From: RGIG7450 sp045648785
GTDB lineage: Bacteria; Bacillota; Clostridia; RUG12999
Direction of reading: 5' to 3'
NCBI GenBank assembly: GCA_045648785.1
Contig: JAZROP010000025.1
Coordinates: 1-16,012, forward strand
DNA length: 16,012 nucleotides
The notes beneath the pieces are model-generated. The model had not been told where the DNA came from. It was given only the letters and a program-made list of their open reading frames with translations, and ran no database searches. Of the stretch, positions 8,049-14,633 are shown one piece after another. A program made the position numbers and the translations under genes. Within the stretch, counting starts at the first letter, position 1. Each line of letters begins with the position of its first letter.

Positions 8049-8076
8049 AAAACGCATCCTTTCGAATGCGTTTTTT
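8049..8076 (+). terminator. Intrinsic terminator after the metallophosphoesterase remnant
   Basis: Stem AAAACGCAT (8049-8057) / ATGCGTTTT (8066-8074) with an 8-nt loop, followed by TT. The A-T ends allow use in both directions. It lies 17 nt past the stop at 8032, supporting the view that a normal gene once ended here. Confidence 0.75.
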
Positions 8077-8115
8077 GCATAAAAAAAGCGTTCTTTAAAA
8101 ACACCTAACAGATTT

Positions 8116-8145
8116 ATTATACCATATATATTTTCCCTTTGTAAA
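8116..8145 (-). promoter_or_regulatory. Orphan minus-strand promoter-like sequence
   Basis: On the minus strand TTTACA (8145-8140), an 18-bp spacer and TATAAT (8121-8116) preceded by TGG (extended -10). No intact minus-strand gene lies downstream before 7360. It points across the metallophosphoesterase remnant toward the AraC remnant and might have been the AraC promoter before rearrangement. Confidence 0.4.
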
Positions 8146-8554
8146 TACCTTTTTCTCATTTTCTCCTCTTTGAACAAAATCGCCTTAAAATCTTTTTATA
8201 AATTGCCTATTGAAAAGGTGGTTGTTTCCGTGTTACACTATAAGTGAAGAAAGGAAGGTACAGACCAATGTACAAGTAATTTCAAAAGACTTTAAATGAA
8301 AGCCGAATGAGATTTGAACCCCAAAAAACACGGCGGTGTTACGCTTAATATATATGGGAGTTTAAAAAGAGGTAAAAAAAGAGGTATAGGTTCAAATTCA
8401 AAAAAAGTTTTCATCAAAGTCAAAAAACTCACCTTTTGCAGCACAGTAAGTTAGTCGATAACAAAAGTTGTTCTTGCTAAAGAAAAGAAAAAAAAGAGTG
8501 TTTTGAAAATGGCGGAATGCAGCAAAAGGCAAGCAAGGAAAGAGAGGTTATACA

Positions 8555-8587
8555 GTGAAACTAGATTTTAAGAGTGAACAGAAGTGA
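8555..8587 (+). CDS. Possible 10-residue leader peptide
   Basis: A GTG-initiated frame of 10 codons (MKLDFKSEQK) follows GAGAGG at 7-nt spacing. It stops with TGA at 8585-8587, inside the left arm of the long hairpin at 8581-8627. That geometry is what a translated leader of an attenuator would show. No gene under its control remains downstream, and the frame is short enough to occur by chance. Confidence 0.25.
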   Translation: MKLDFKSEQK

Positions 8588-8627
8588 CCCTTGGTTGCAG
8601 GCATAAAAAGCAATCAAGGGTCACTTC
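8581..8627 (+). repeat. Long near-perfect inverted repeat (18-bp stem)
   Basis: Arms 8581-8598 (begins GAAGTGACCC) and 8610-8627 (ends GGGTCACTTC) pair over 18 bp with one G-U pair and an 11-nt loop. There is only a modest T-rich stretch afterwards on the plus strand, so it may be an attenuator or antiterminator structure, an mRNA-processing hairpin or a mobile-element end rather than a plain terminator. Confidence 0.75.
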
Positions 8628-8657
8628 CGTTATTATTTTAAAGTCATATGGTTTGCG

Positions 8658-8696
8658 GGTGCGGTGAGATTTTGGAGTTCTCCCGGCACCGTTTTT
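8658..8696 (+). terminator. Plus-strand intrinsic terminator
   Basis: GGTGCGGTGAGA (8658-8669) pairs with TCTCCCGGCACC (8679-8690), 12 positions with two mismatches and a 9-nt loop, then G and TTTTT. The T-run is on the plus strand only. It implies plus-strand transcription through the long hairpin 30 nt upstream. Confidence 0.62.
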
Positions 8697-8795
8697 GTTT
8701 CTGTTTTTCAGTCTGCTCTCTTTTTTTAGAGCCCACAGGATTTGATTTCCCAAAGGTGCATTGAGAAGTACATCCACCTTGTCAAATAGTGGTTT

Positions 8796-9099
8796 TTATT
8801 CTCTAATTAATCCTCCAAAGGTTTTGTCGCCATCTTTAAGCACCTCTGTCGCTTTGGCGTATGCTTCAGCAGTCACACGCGCTGTAATAGGTGCGACCGA
8901 CGCCGGCTCTTCCCCGTACAGGACTGCGGTAAAACTGTTTTTATATACCAGTCCCGACGAACAGGCAGGAAGAAGCTGTGGTTCCTCTGCATCTTCAGGA
9001 AATGCGAGCGGAGTTGATGCAAGATATGTACCATGAGTTGCATCCCACAAAATATTTGTTTCAAGTACAATCTGAGCGTTAATAATAACTTTTACTCAT
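8796..9099 (-). pseudogene. Frameshifted gene remnant downstream of the glycoside hydrolase
   Basis: A start ATG at 9099-9097 has AAGGGAAA upstream, the same arrangement as the upstream hydrolase gene. It opens M-S-K but then stops after six codons. Removing one A from the AAAA run at 9091-9094 would restore MSKVIINAQIVLETNILWDA and the open frame that continues to TAA at 8798-8796, about 100 residues in all. The first 20 residues resemble the N-terminal strands of amidohydrolase-superfamily proteins such as N-acetylglucosamine-6-phosphate deacetylase. The rest (LLPACSSGLVYKNSFTAVLY...) does not continue that family and I cannot assign it, so an internal deletion may have joined two parts. 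It begins 10 nt after the hydrolase stop codon and was presumably in its operon. Confidence 0.5.
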
Positions 9100-9108
9100 A
9101 ATTTTCCC

Positions 9109-11217
9109 TTAAAATTCAAGCCCCTGACGCAATTTTCCAATTTCTATGTTAATAACAAACTGCAGTTGACGGATTTTCCAATCGAGGTGCCATTTATCTG
9201 TCATATAGAGCATTGACGGCTCCCAACCCAGACGGGAATCCTGTTCAACAACAGGAATGGTATCCTCAACATTTTTCATTTCTTCTTTAAGAAGCAATTC
9301 CATTGTATCATAAATTTCCCCAAGAGCTTCTTTTGTATTTGCTACATTCATTCTGCAGATAAGCATAAACCATTTTTTAGCATTTACGCCTGTTTTTACG
9401 GTATTTGTCATAAAGTGACCGAGGTTTCTCAGTTCAACAAGCTTTGCGTTTGTATCCGAAATACTGTAGAGAATTTCTGTACCTTTTTTCATAAGCTCAA
9501 GCATTTTTTCAAGAGATTTAAGCTCGTCACCGATTCTGAGACCCAGCGGAGAAAGTCTGGCATCCGAAACATTTCTATAGTACATTTCGATAATTCTGTT
9601 GCCGAAATGTGCACCTTCTTCACTCGGAATCATACATCCCTGCGGCTGTGGAAGCGCTTTTCCCATAAACATATTGAACGGATAAGATGGACCTACTCTG
9701 AACGCACCGTACTGGTCGGCATCACTCGGAATATAGTGGCGGATTGCTTCGCTGTAAAGTGCGAGCGCTTCGTCAACCTTTTGGTAGTTTTCTTCGCCAA
9801 ACTCGGAAACGAGAATTTTCTTTAAGATATCTTCCATCGGTTCTCTTGGTTCCATAAAGGAAAGCTTGCCCAGTTTACTGATAAATGAGGGCCAGAAACC
9901 AAAATGGTGACTCTCCATAATGCCTTTAAGTCCCCATTCATCGTGAGCCTTTCTCATACCTTCAAAACGGCGCATCCACTGATAGGGCATTGGCTGATAG
10001 GGAACAACGCCAAAGTCCCAGCTGAGACCGCCCGAGTTAACCATGCTGTAAAGCGGAATTCCGCATTTTTTTGCTTCTGCCGCTTCACCGCTGAAATATT
10101 TACCGGGGCCTGCAAAGCTGAGCGTATAGTCGGCAACTCTGGTAGTAGAGTTTTCAAGTTTTATGTGTTCTGCCTGCTCGAATGTTGCCTGAATGCTGAT
10201 ATCTGTAGGCAGATTTCTGATAAGTTCGAGTCTTACATCCTCGTCTCGGGATGCCCAGTTATATGTCCAGAATACTATATCTGCATCCGCTTTATATTTA
10301 CGGATAATTTTCTTGATAAGGTTGAGCCATACCGGATAGTCATAGCATGGGAACCAGCCTGAGCTGTATTTACCTGTGGGAATTCCGTCAACCACCGTTT
10401 CAAGATGGGTGCCTTTTGAAACCCTTGTATCTTTACTTGGGAATTCCACGCTTTCGCCAACCAGCGTAACACCTTTAAGACCGGGGCATTCGCGGAAAAG
10501 CTTGCCATATGTACCTTCGTAAAATTCTTCTGCTTTGGGATCCTCGGGGCTCATGGGGCTTTTCATATAACTGTATGCATAAACATCCAGACCATATTTT
10601 GCAGCACGATCGATAAGCTCATTAAAGTTAATATATCCGCAAGGAGTTTTATTTACATCCTTTGTGAAAATAAGGATAGCATCTCTGCCCTCGTGAGCAA
10701 CTCTTGCCAGATATTCTTCCGGATATTCGTCAAGACCATAGCCTGAATGAATCATCTGGGGAGAGAACATAGGTCTTTTCCCAAAGCTGCCGTAAGACAG
10801 CACGGGAGCTTTGGCAAATGTCATGAGGTCTTCAATATAATAGAGCGCCTGAGCGACACCCCTCTCGTCGTGAGCCACAATTTTTATTCCGTTTTCGTCT
10901 GTTGTGATTTTAAAACCTTTATATGTAGCAAATTCGCCAAGGTCTACTCCGCAGTTTTTTGCTAAATCAACGGAGATTGCCGCATCTTTTTCGCCAATTA
11001 ATACTCCTGCCTTTACTCCCATCGAAGTTTTAAGGAAGTCCGCAAAATCCCATGCAGCAGTTTTTAAAACAATTTCCGCCGATTCGGAAATGCCGATAAC
11101 CGCACCGTCTTCCACCATAAATTCGTCAGCCTTTTTCTGGTATGACGCATTTCTGATGTTTGGCTGATGTACTTGTAAAAGTCTTTTTCTGAAATCGTAT
11201 TTTTTCTCGATAGCCAT
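9109..11217 (-). CDS. Glycoside-hydrolase-like protein (GH20/GH67-type N-terminal fold plus TIM barrel)
   Basis: 702 residues with no signal peptide, so probably cytoplasmic. Residues about 40-145 look like the alpha/beta 'b' domain found before the barrel of GH20 hexosaminidases and GH67/GH84-type enzymes: a strand/helix series ending in DERGVAQALYYIED (117-130). A TIM-barrel-like region follows with RDAILIFTKD, YGLDVYAYSY and GVTLVGESVEFPS. GESVE (254-258) is the best candidate for an acidic catalytic pair, and the later MESHHFG (434-440) may line the site. The C-terminal 200 residues are helical, with RLGWEPSM near 662-669. I cannot give a CAZy family or a substrate. A longer frame from GTG at 11232 exists, but AAGGGAAA sits 7 nt before the ATG at 11217, so I chose that. 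The gene is flanked by broken genes and is the only intact enzyme in the region. Confidence 0.65.
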   Translation of the reverse strand: MAIEKKYDFRKRLLQVHQPNIRNASYQKKADEFMVEDGAVIGISESAEIVLKTAAWDFADFLKTSMGVKAGVLIGEKDAAISVDLAKNCGVDLGEFATYKGFKITTDENGIKIVAHDERGVAQALYYIEDLMTFAKAPVLSYGSFGKRPMFSPQMIHSGYGLDEYPEEYLARVAHEGRDAILIFTKDVNKTPCGYINFNELIDRAAKYGLDVYAYSYMKSPMSPEDPKAEEFYEGTYGKLFRECPGLKGVTLVGESVEFPSKDTRVSKGTHLETVVDGIPTGKYSSGWFPCYDYPVWLNLIKKIIRKYKADADIVFWTYNWASRDEDVRLELIRNLPTDISIQATFEQAEHIKLENSTTRVADYTLSFAGPGKYFSGEAAEAKKCGIPLYSMVNSGGLSWDFGVVPYQPMPYQWMRRFEGMRKAHDEWGLKGIMESHHFGFWPSFISKLGKLSFMEPREPMEDILKKILVSEFGEENYQKVDEALALYSEAIRHYIPSDADQYGAFRVGPSYPFNMFMGKALPQPQGCMIPSEEGAHFGNRIIEMYYRNVSDARLSPLGLRIGDELKSLEKMLELMKKGTEILYSISDTNAKLVELRNLGHFMTNTVKTGVNAKKWFMLICRMNVANTKEALGEIYDTMELLLKEEMKNVEDTIPVVEQDSRLGWEPSMLYMTDKWHLDWKIRQLQFVINIEIGKLRQGLEF

Positions 11218-11245
11218 AATGTTTCCCTTCACTGCTTTTTATATT

Positions 11246-11479
11246 TTATTCTACCATCATTTCAAAACAATCGGCAATGTCACCTTCTCGCCCTGAAAGT
11301 CGGGTGGGAAGTGTTAATTCTACATTCTTTTCTGCCTCAACAAAGCTTAAGTTAAAATCTGTTGTTTCCTCTCCGGCTGTGGTTTCCAGCAGTATATCAG
11401 TCTTTCCGCAATATTCATTTGTCTTAGATAATAGCTTAGAGCCGTCTGAATTAACTAGTTTTTTGTTATCATAAACTGC
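11246..11479 (-). pseudogene. C-terminal fragment of an unidentified gene
   Basis: The minus strand is open for 77 codons from AVYDNKKLVNSDGSK to ADCFEMMVE, ending TAA at 11248-11246. The composition (alternating charged and hydrophobic residues, LLETT, FNLSF, VELTLPTRLSG) is like a beta-sandwich C-terminal domain of a carbohydrate enzyme. It has no start codon. A TAA lies just upstream, and the adjacent frame there (EKYGVKSKQF) may be a frameshifted continuation to about 11505. It stops 28 nt before the hydrolase start, so it was probably the preceding gene of the same operon. I do not recognise the family. Confidence 0.55.
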
Positions 11480-11496
11480 TTACTTTTAACGCCGTA

Positions 11497-11711
11497 TTTT
11501 TCTGATCACTTTTCTCTAGAACCCGCGAGAATACTGGATTTTCCCGCATCTGCCTACCAGGAGTAAAAATGCTTGCTTGCAATGGCATTTTTACAACGCC
11601 GTCAATATTGCAAATTGTGCGAAGCACATTGGCGACGGAGTCACAAAGACTTGCAGTGCAAGGCTTGTTGCAGATATTATAATATATGTAAATATCAAAA
11701 TCGGCAAACTA
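11497..11711. repeat. Noncoding repeat, copy A (interrupted)
   Basis: Two blocks match copy B at 12998-13091. Block 1 is 28 nt at 11520-11547 (starts AACCCGCGAGAATACTGG), with one difference. Block 2 is 28 nt at 11684-11711, ending ATCGGCAAACTA. Weaker similarity extends left to about 11497 (TTTTTCTGA...). Between the blocks this copy has 136 nt where copy B has 9 nt. Block 1 folds: GCGAGAA pairs with TTCCCGC only through a G-U pair on the minus-strand RNA. The right edge is 3 nt from the stop codon of the SGNH gene, so it would lie in its 3' untranslated region. Confidence 0.7.
11548..11675. repeat. 128-nt structured insert inside repeat copy A
   Basis: Absent from copy B. It begins ATCTGC (11548-11553) and ends GCAGAT (11670-11675), a 6-bp terminal inverted repeat. 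Inside are several hairpins: AAAAATGC/GCATTTTT (11565-11572 / 11585-11592), GTGC-GAA-GCAC (11617-11627) and CTTGCA-G-TGCAAG (11650-11662). It has no coding frame of note. A small nonautonomous mobile element or structured RNA is possible. Confidence 0.45.
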
Positions 11712-11714
11712 TGG

Positions 11715-12743
11715 TTAAATATTTATAGATTTGATAAGTGGCTTGATTTCCTTAGATAAATTTTCCACATGATATCCAAATCCCTCATCGTTTGGATGAA
11801 GCCTTAAATCTGCAAAATATTTTTCATCCTTCGGAACAAAATCAAAACCTGAAATTACGCTGATGTTTTCAATATCTTTTACGGCATTTCTGATAAGTGG
11901 GTCAACCATTTTAAAATCTCCGAAAATTCTTTCTTCGGTCATATCCTTTCTCCATATAGGAGTAACTGCAAATATTTTAGTATTTGGATAACTTTTTGCC
12001 AGGTTTTCAAAAAATCCTTTGCATTTAACTTTAAAAGTTTCCACATCCCTGTGGAACCAGTCATTTGAACCGTAAGATACAAGTATGTAATCAGGTTTGA
12101 AGGATTCTTTAAGTTCTGCAAGCTCAGGGAAAAACCTTTCGCCACCTATTGCCTTGTTATATTCTTCAGCACACAGCAAATCTGCAATTTTTGTTACATA
12201 ACGGTTAGATGGTCGTAATGCATCGTACCCCTGTGTTATTGAATCGCCGAATACAAGCAACTTCTTTTCGGGTTTTATCGCTTCAATAAAAGAGTTGTCG
12301 TCAACGGAAATTTCCTCAAACAAAGTTTTCACACTCCACGGAAGATATACACAAACAGTTTTTTCACCGTCACCAAGGTAAATGTTTTTTGAAAAATCAC
12401 CCAAAGGCAAATCCATGGTTGTGTACATTTGCGGTATCTCCACATCGGAAAAGTTGTCAATATAATCAATAGGTCTGCCGTTTACAAAAATATCAATTGA
12501 AAAATATTTTCTTGAGCCTGCATATTCTGTTTTAAACTTCATAAATAAATTTTTACTGTCTGTTTTAAACAGCAACTTCATTCCCGAAAGAGCGAATGTT
12601 TTTTTATAAAAACCTTCATTGCTTACCCTATAAAGTTCCATCTGCTCAGGCGTAAATCTTCTAAGATGAAGCATTCCGTCCTCTATACGAGAATCTACTG
12701 CACCTGTTGCTATTTCCTTAATCTGTTCAAAGCTTAATTTCAT
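11715..12743 (-). CDS. SGNH/GDSL-type esterase, cytoplasmic
   Basis: 342 residues with two parts. Residues about 1-150 form a beta-rich N-terminal domain, like the jelly-roll or carbohydrate-binding part before some SGNH esterases (for example SsfX3- or CE2-like proteins). Residues 160-340 form an SGNH hydrolase: block I FGDSITQG (165-172) with Ser168, block II AIGGER (Gly200), block III SYGSNDW (223-229) with Asn227, and block V ADLRLHPND (311-319) with Asp312 and His316. All four catalytic elements are present. The likely reaction is removal of acyl groups, often acetyl, from sugars. There is no signal peptide. The start ATG (12743) has GGAGGTAA just upstream. The gene stands alone between two copies of a noncoding repeat, with repetitive DNA before it and a possible TTGACA -35 element at 12798-12793. 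Confidence 0.85.
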   Translation of the reverse strand: MKLSFEQIKEIATGAVDSRIEDGMLHLRRFTPEQMELYRVSNEGFYKKTFALSGMKLLFKTDSKNLFMKFKTEYAGSRKYFSIDIFVNGRPIDYIDNFSDVEIPQMYTTMDLPLGDFSKNIYLGDGEKTVCVYLPWSVKTLFEEISVDDNSFIEAIKPEKKLLVFGDSITQGYDALRPSNRYVTKIADLLCAEEYNKAIGGERFFPELAELKESFKPDYILVSYGSNDWFHRDVETFKVKCKGFFENLAKSYPNTKIFAVTPIWRKDMTEERIFGDFKMVDPLIRNAVKDIENISVISGFDFVPKDEKYFADLRLHPNDEGFGYHVENLSKEIKPLIKSINI

Positions 12744-12792
12744 AATATTACCTCCAATATTTCACGTACCATTCAATGTTCTACGTAGTTCG

Positions 12793-12805
12793 TGTCAAGT
12801 CAGGA
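12793..12805 (-). repeat. 13-mer TCCTGACTTGACA upstream of the SGNH esterase gene
   Basis: On the minus strand this 13-mer contains a consensus TTGACA. The best -10 at 16-17 bp is only TTGAAT (12776-12771). The same 13-mer occurs at 15709-15697 before the other SGNH-type gene, and a 10-base part (GACTTGACAC) lies at 13109-13118 on the plus strand. It may be a shared -35 or operator element. Confidence 0.45.
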
Positions 12806-12975
12806 GAACAGTGAATAATAAGAACCATCACGAAATATAACGAAATCAAAGATTTCTATATTTCGGAGAACCTTGTTATGCTAAAGCATAATAAGAACCA
12901 TCACAATAAACCACTAAACCAAAAGTTCGTGTTTTACGGAGAACCTTGTTATGCCAAGGCATAATATGGACCTAC
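12802..12975. repeat. Three-copy direct repeat, 73-nt period, CRISPR-like spacing
   Basis: Copies at 12802-12831 (shortened by an 11-nt central gap), 12864-12904 (41 nt, full) and 12937-12975 (last bases diverged). The common parts are CGGAGAACCTTGTTATGC, a small palindrome (TTATGC-TAAA-GCATAA or TTATGCC-AA-GGCATAA) and AATAAGAACCATCAC. The two intervening segments, 12832-12863 and 12905-12936, are both 32 nt and unrelated in sequence, as in a CRISPR array. The first segment with its flanks is itself a hairpin (CGAAATATA / TATATTTCG plus GAAATC / GATTTC), which is not typical of a spacer. No cas gene is in the window. This fills most of the 424-nt gap before the SGNH gene. Confidence 0.65.
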
Positions 12976-12997
12976 TATTTTTCCCTTAATTTTTCAC

Positions 12998-13091
12998 TGA
13001 TTTTTTTCTGAACAAAATTCTTTAAAACCCGCGAGAATACTGGATTTTCTCGCTCCGATAGTATATGTAAATATTATAAATCGGCAAACTA
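12998..13091. repeat. Noncoding repeat, copy B
   Basis: Uninterrupted relative of copy A. Block 1 is at 13026-13053 and folds perfectly (GCGAGAA / TTCTCGC, 7 bp, 9-nt loop). Nine nucleotides separate it from block 2 at 13063-13091. It lies 77 nt beyond the stop codon of the MBOAT gene, so both copies are 3' to minus-strand genes. Confidence 0.7.
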
Positions 13092-13114
13092 ATCTTTTAA
13101 ATTGTATGGACTTG

Positions 13115-13150
13115 ACACAAGTAAAATGTAATATAACCGCACACTTGTGT
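13115..13150. repeat. Inverted repeat downstream of the MBOAT gene
   Basis: ACACAAGT (13115-13122) and ACTTGTGT (13143-13150) form a perfect 8-bp stem with a 20-nt loop, 18 nt past the MBOAT stop codon. There is no T-run on the minus strand after it, so it is a doubtful terminator. Confidence 0.35.
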
Positions 13151-13167
13151 TTGAATTTTTGACAACA

Positions 13168-14610
13168 TCAAAATTGGAAATATATAAACGGATTACTGTT
13201 TGTATATGCCAAGCCTATAATGATTTCAATAAATAAAAATACGAACAACCATGATATAAATTTGCTAAGATTTAATATTGGATAAAACCCTGAAATGGTT
13301 GTACTATTATTCTTTCTGGAATTAAATGCAGCAATCAATGTACTAACTAAAAGCAGAACAAATGCTATAATTGTCCATGTATAAACATGTAAAATTCCAT
13401 TTTCCCACATAAACATTCTCTTTAATATTTCAAACGTAACAGTTGTACTAGTCGACCTGAAAGGAACCCAACACACACACACGAACAGATATGTAATAAA
13501 AATACTAAACAAGGACGCTAATGTGTTTTTCCTCTTGCTTTTATTGAATGATGCAAATATTTTATGAACACACAAAGCTAACCCATGTAACGCTCCCCAT
13601 ATTACAAAATTCCAGCTTGCTCCATGCCAAAGTCCACCTATAACCATTGTTGCCAGTAAATTAAAATATGTTCGTATCTTACCCTTTCTATTTCCTCCCA
13701 GAGGAATGTATAAGTATTCCTGAAGCCATGTAGAAAGACTTATATGCCATCTTTTCCAAAATTCACTTACGTTATTAGCGATATATGGTATATTGAAATT
13801 TTTATTAAAATCGTATCCCAAACATTTTGCACTACCTATTGCCATATCTGAATATCCCGAAAAATCAAAGTATATCTGGATAGAATACGATAAAACAGCC
13901 AAAAATACAGTTATTGAATGAAATGCCGCAGGTTTTTCAAAAACCTGGTCAACAAATACAGAAAGATTATCTGCAATGACAATTTTTTTAAACAATCCAA
14001 TTAAAAAAATCTGCAATCCTTTTTCTAAATTTTTAAAACTAATGTTTCTTTCTTCTTTAAGTTGCGGAATAAATTCCTGTGCCTTAACAATCGGTCCGGC
14101 AACAAGCTGTGGAAAAAATGCAACATATAAAGAAACTTCCAGAAAACCGGATGCAGGAATCTTTTTGCGAATGACATCTATCGTATAACTCATAGACTGG
14201 AAAGTATAAAAAGAAATACCAACAGGTAAAATGATATTTAAGGTTGAATATCCTTTAATACCAAACAATTCACAAAATGAATCCACAAAAAAATTGAAAT
14301 ATTTAAATATGCCCAATACAACTAACGGAATAACTATTCCAATAATTTTAAACAATCTTACATATTTTCCGTTTTGAGAATTTTTTTTTGCAGATATATA
14401 AGAGATATATGTAAGCACAATCATTAAAAAGCAAAAACGCCAATCCCACCATCCATAAAAAACATAGCTTGCAATCAGCAAAATTATATGTCTGAATGTC
14501 CGTAACGATTTTTCTTCAAAGCGATCTTTCAAAAAACGCAACTTGGTTATAGCCATAAAAAGAGCTACAATACAAAAGAATATTAAATAAGTAAAACTTG
14601 AAAATATCAT
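13168..14610 (-). CDS. MBOAT-family O-acyltransferase (AlgI/DltB/PatA-like)
   Basis: A 480-residue integral membrane protein with about ten or more hydrophobic segments. Family signatures are plain: YVFYGWWDWRF near 49-59, LPVGISFYTFQSMSY near 128-142, FFPQLVAGPI near 165-174, YFDFSGYSDMAIG near 247-259, EFWKRWHISLSTWLQEYLYI near 283-302, and GLWHGASWNFVIWGALHG near 326-343 with the catalytic histidine His329. MBOAT proteins of this branch move acyl groups, usually acetyl, across the membrane onto exported polysaccharides together with an SGNH partner. That partner is the gene directly upstream, 23 nt away. A TTG start 11 codons earlier would overlap that gene. I chose the ATG at 14610 because GGAAAGGAACGG precedes it and the usual N-terminal M-x-F-x-S-x-x-(F/Y)-L pattern starts there. 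Confidence 0.92.
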   Translation of the reverse strand: MIFSSFTYLIFFCIVALFMAITKLRFLKDRFEEKSLRTFRHIILLIASYVFYGWWDWRFCFLMIVLTYISYISAKKNSQNGKYVRLFKIIGIVIPLVVLGIFKYFNFFVDSFCELFGIKGYSTLNIILPVGISFYTFQSMSYTIDVIRKKIPASGFLEVSLYVAFFPQLVAGPIVKAQEFIPQLKEERNISFKNLEKGLQIFLIGLFKKIVIADNLSVFVDQVFEKPAAFHSITVFLAVLSYSIQIYFDFSGYSDMAIGSAKCLGYDFNKNFNIPYIANNVSEFWKRWHISLSTWLQEYLYIPLGGNRKGKIRTYFNLLATMVIGGLWHGASWNFVIWGALHGLALCVHKIFASFNKSKRKNTLASLFSIFITYLFVCVCWVPFRSTSTTVTFEILKRMFMWENGILHVYTWTIIAFVLLLVSTLIAAFNSRKNNSTTISGFYPILNLSKFISWLFVFLFIEIIIGLAYTNSNPFIYFQF

Positions 14611-14633
14611 TTTATCCGTTCCTTTCCATTTTT

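Larger units (their letters stand above)
8146..8795. other. Gene-poor stretch, probably decayed mobile-element DNA
   Basis: About 650 bases with no intact gene. On the plus strand there are ribosome-site-like runs such as GGAAGG at 8253-8258 followed by an ATG at 8268 that stops after three codons. A Lys-rich open frame at 8311-8454 (48 codons, no start) begins DLNPKKHGG. A short frame starting ATGGCGGAATGC lies at 8509. These look like worn-out small reading frames, and the purine-rich, plus-strand style differs from the surrounding minus-strand genes. The stretch ends in a long hairpin and a terminator, listed separately. No integrase, transposase or terminal repeat is visible, so the link to an integrative element is only an impression. 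Confidence 0.35.

Noticed and set aside
8311..8398. Two T-loop-like strings (reverse GGTTCAAATC near 8311-8321, GGTTCAAATTC near 8388-8398)
   Set aside because: No acceptor stem, anticodon arm or D arm can be placed around either, so neither is a tRNA gene or a convincing tRNA-end attachment site.
8568..8777. 69-codon minus-strand open frame (MDVLLNAPLGNQILW...)
   Set aside because: It runs straight through the 18-bp inverted repeat and the terminator hairpin and has no ribosome site. The first 25 residues look protein-like but the rest is read-through of structured DNA.
11497..13091. Integron attC sites as an explanation for the repeats 3' of genes
   Set aside because: The blocks lack the RYYYAAC/GTTRRRY core pairs and the paired R-L box layout of attC, and no integrase is in the window.
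13123..13150. Plus-strand TTGACA at 13112-13117 as a promoter
   Set aside because: The nearest TATAAC-like box is only 14 bp away and there is no plus-strand gene downstream.
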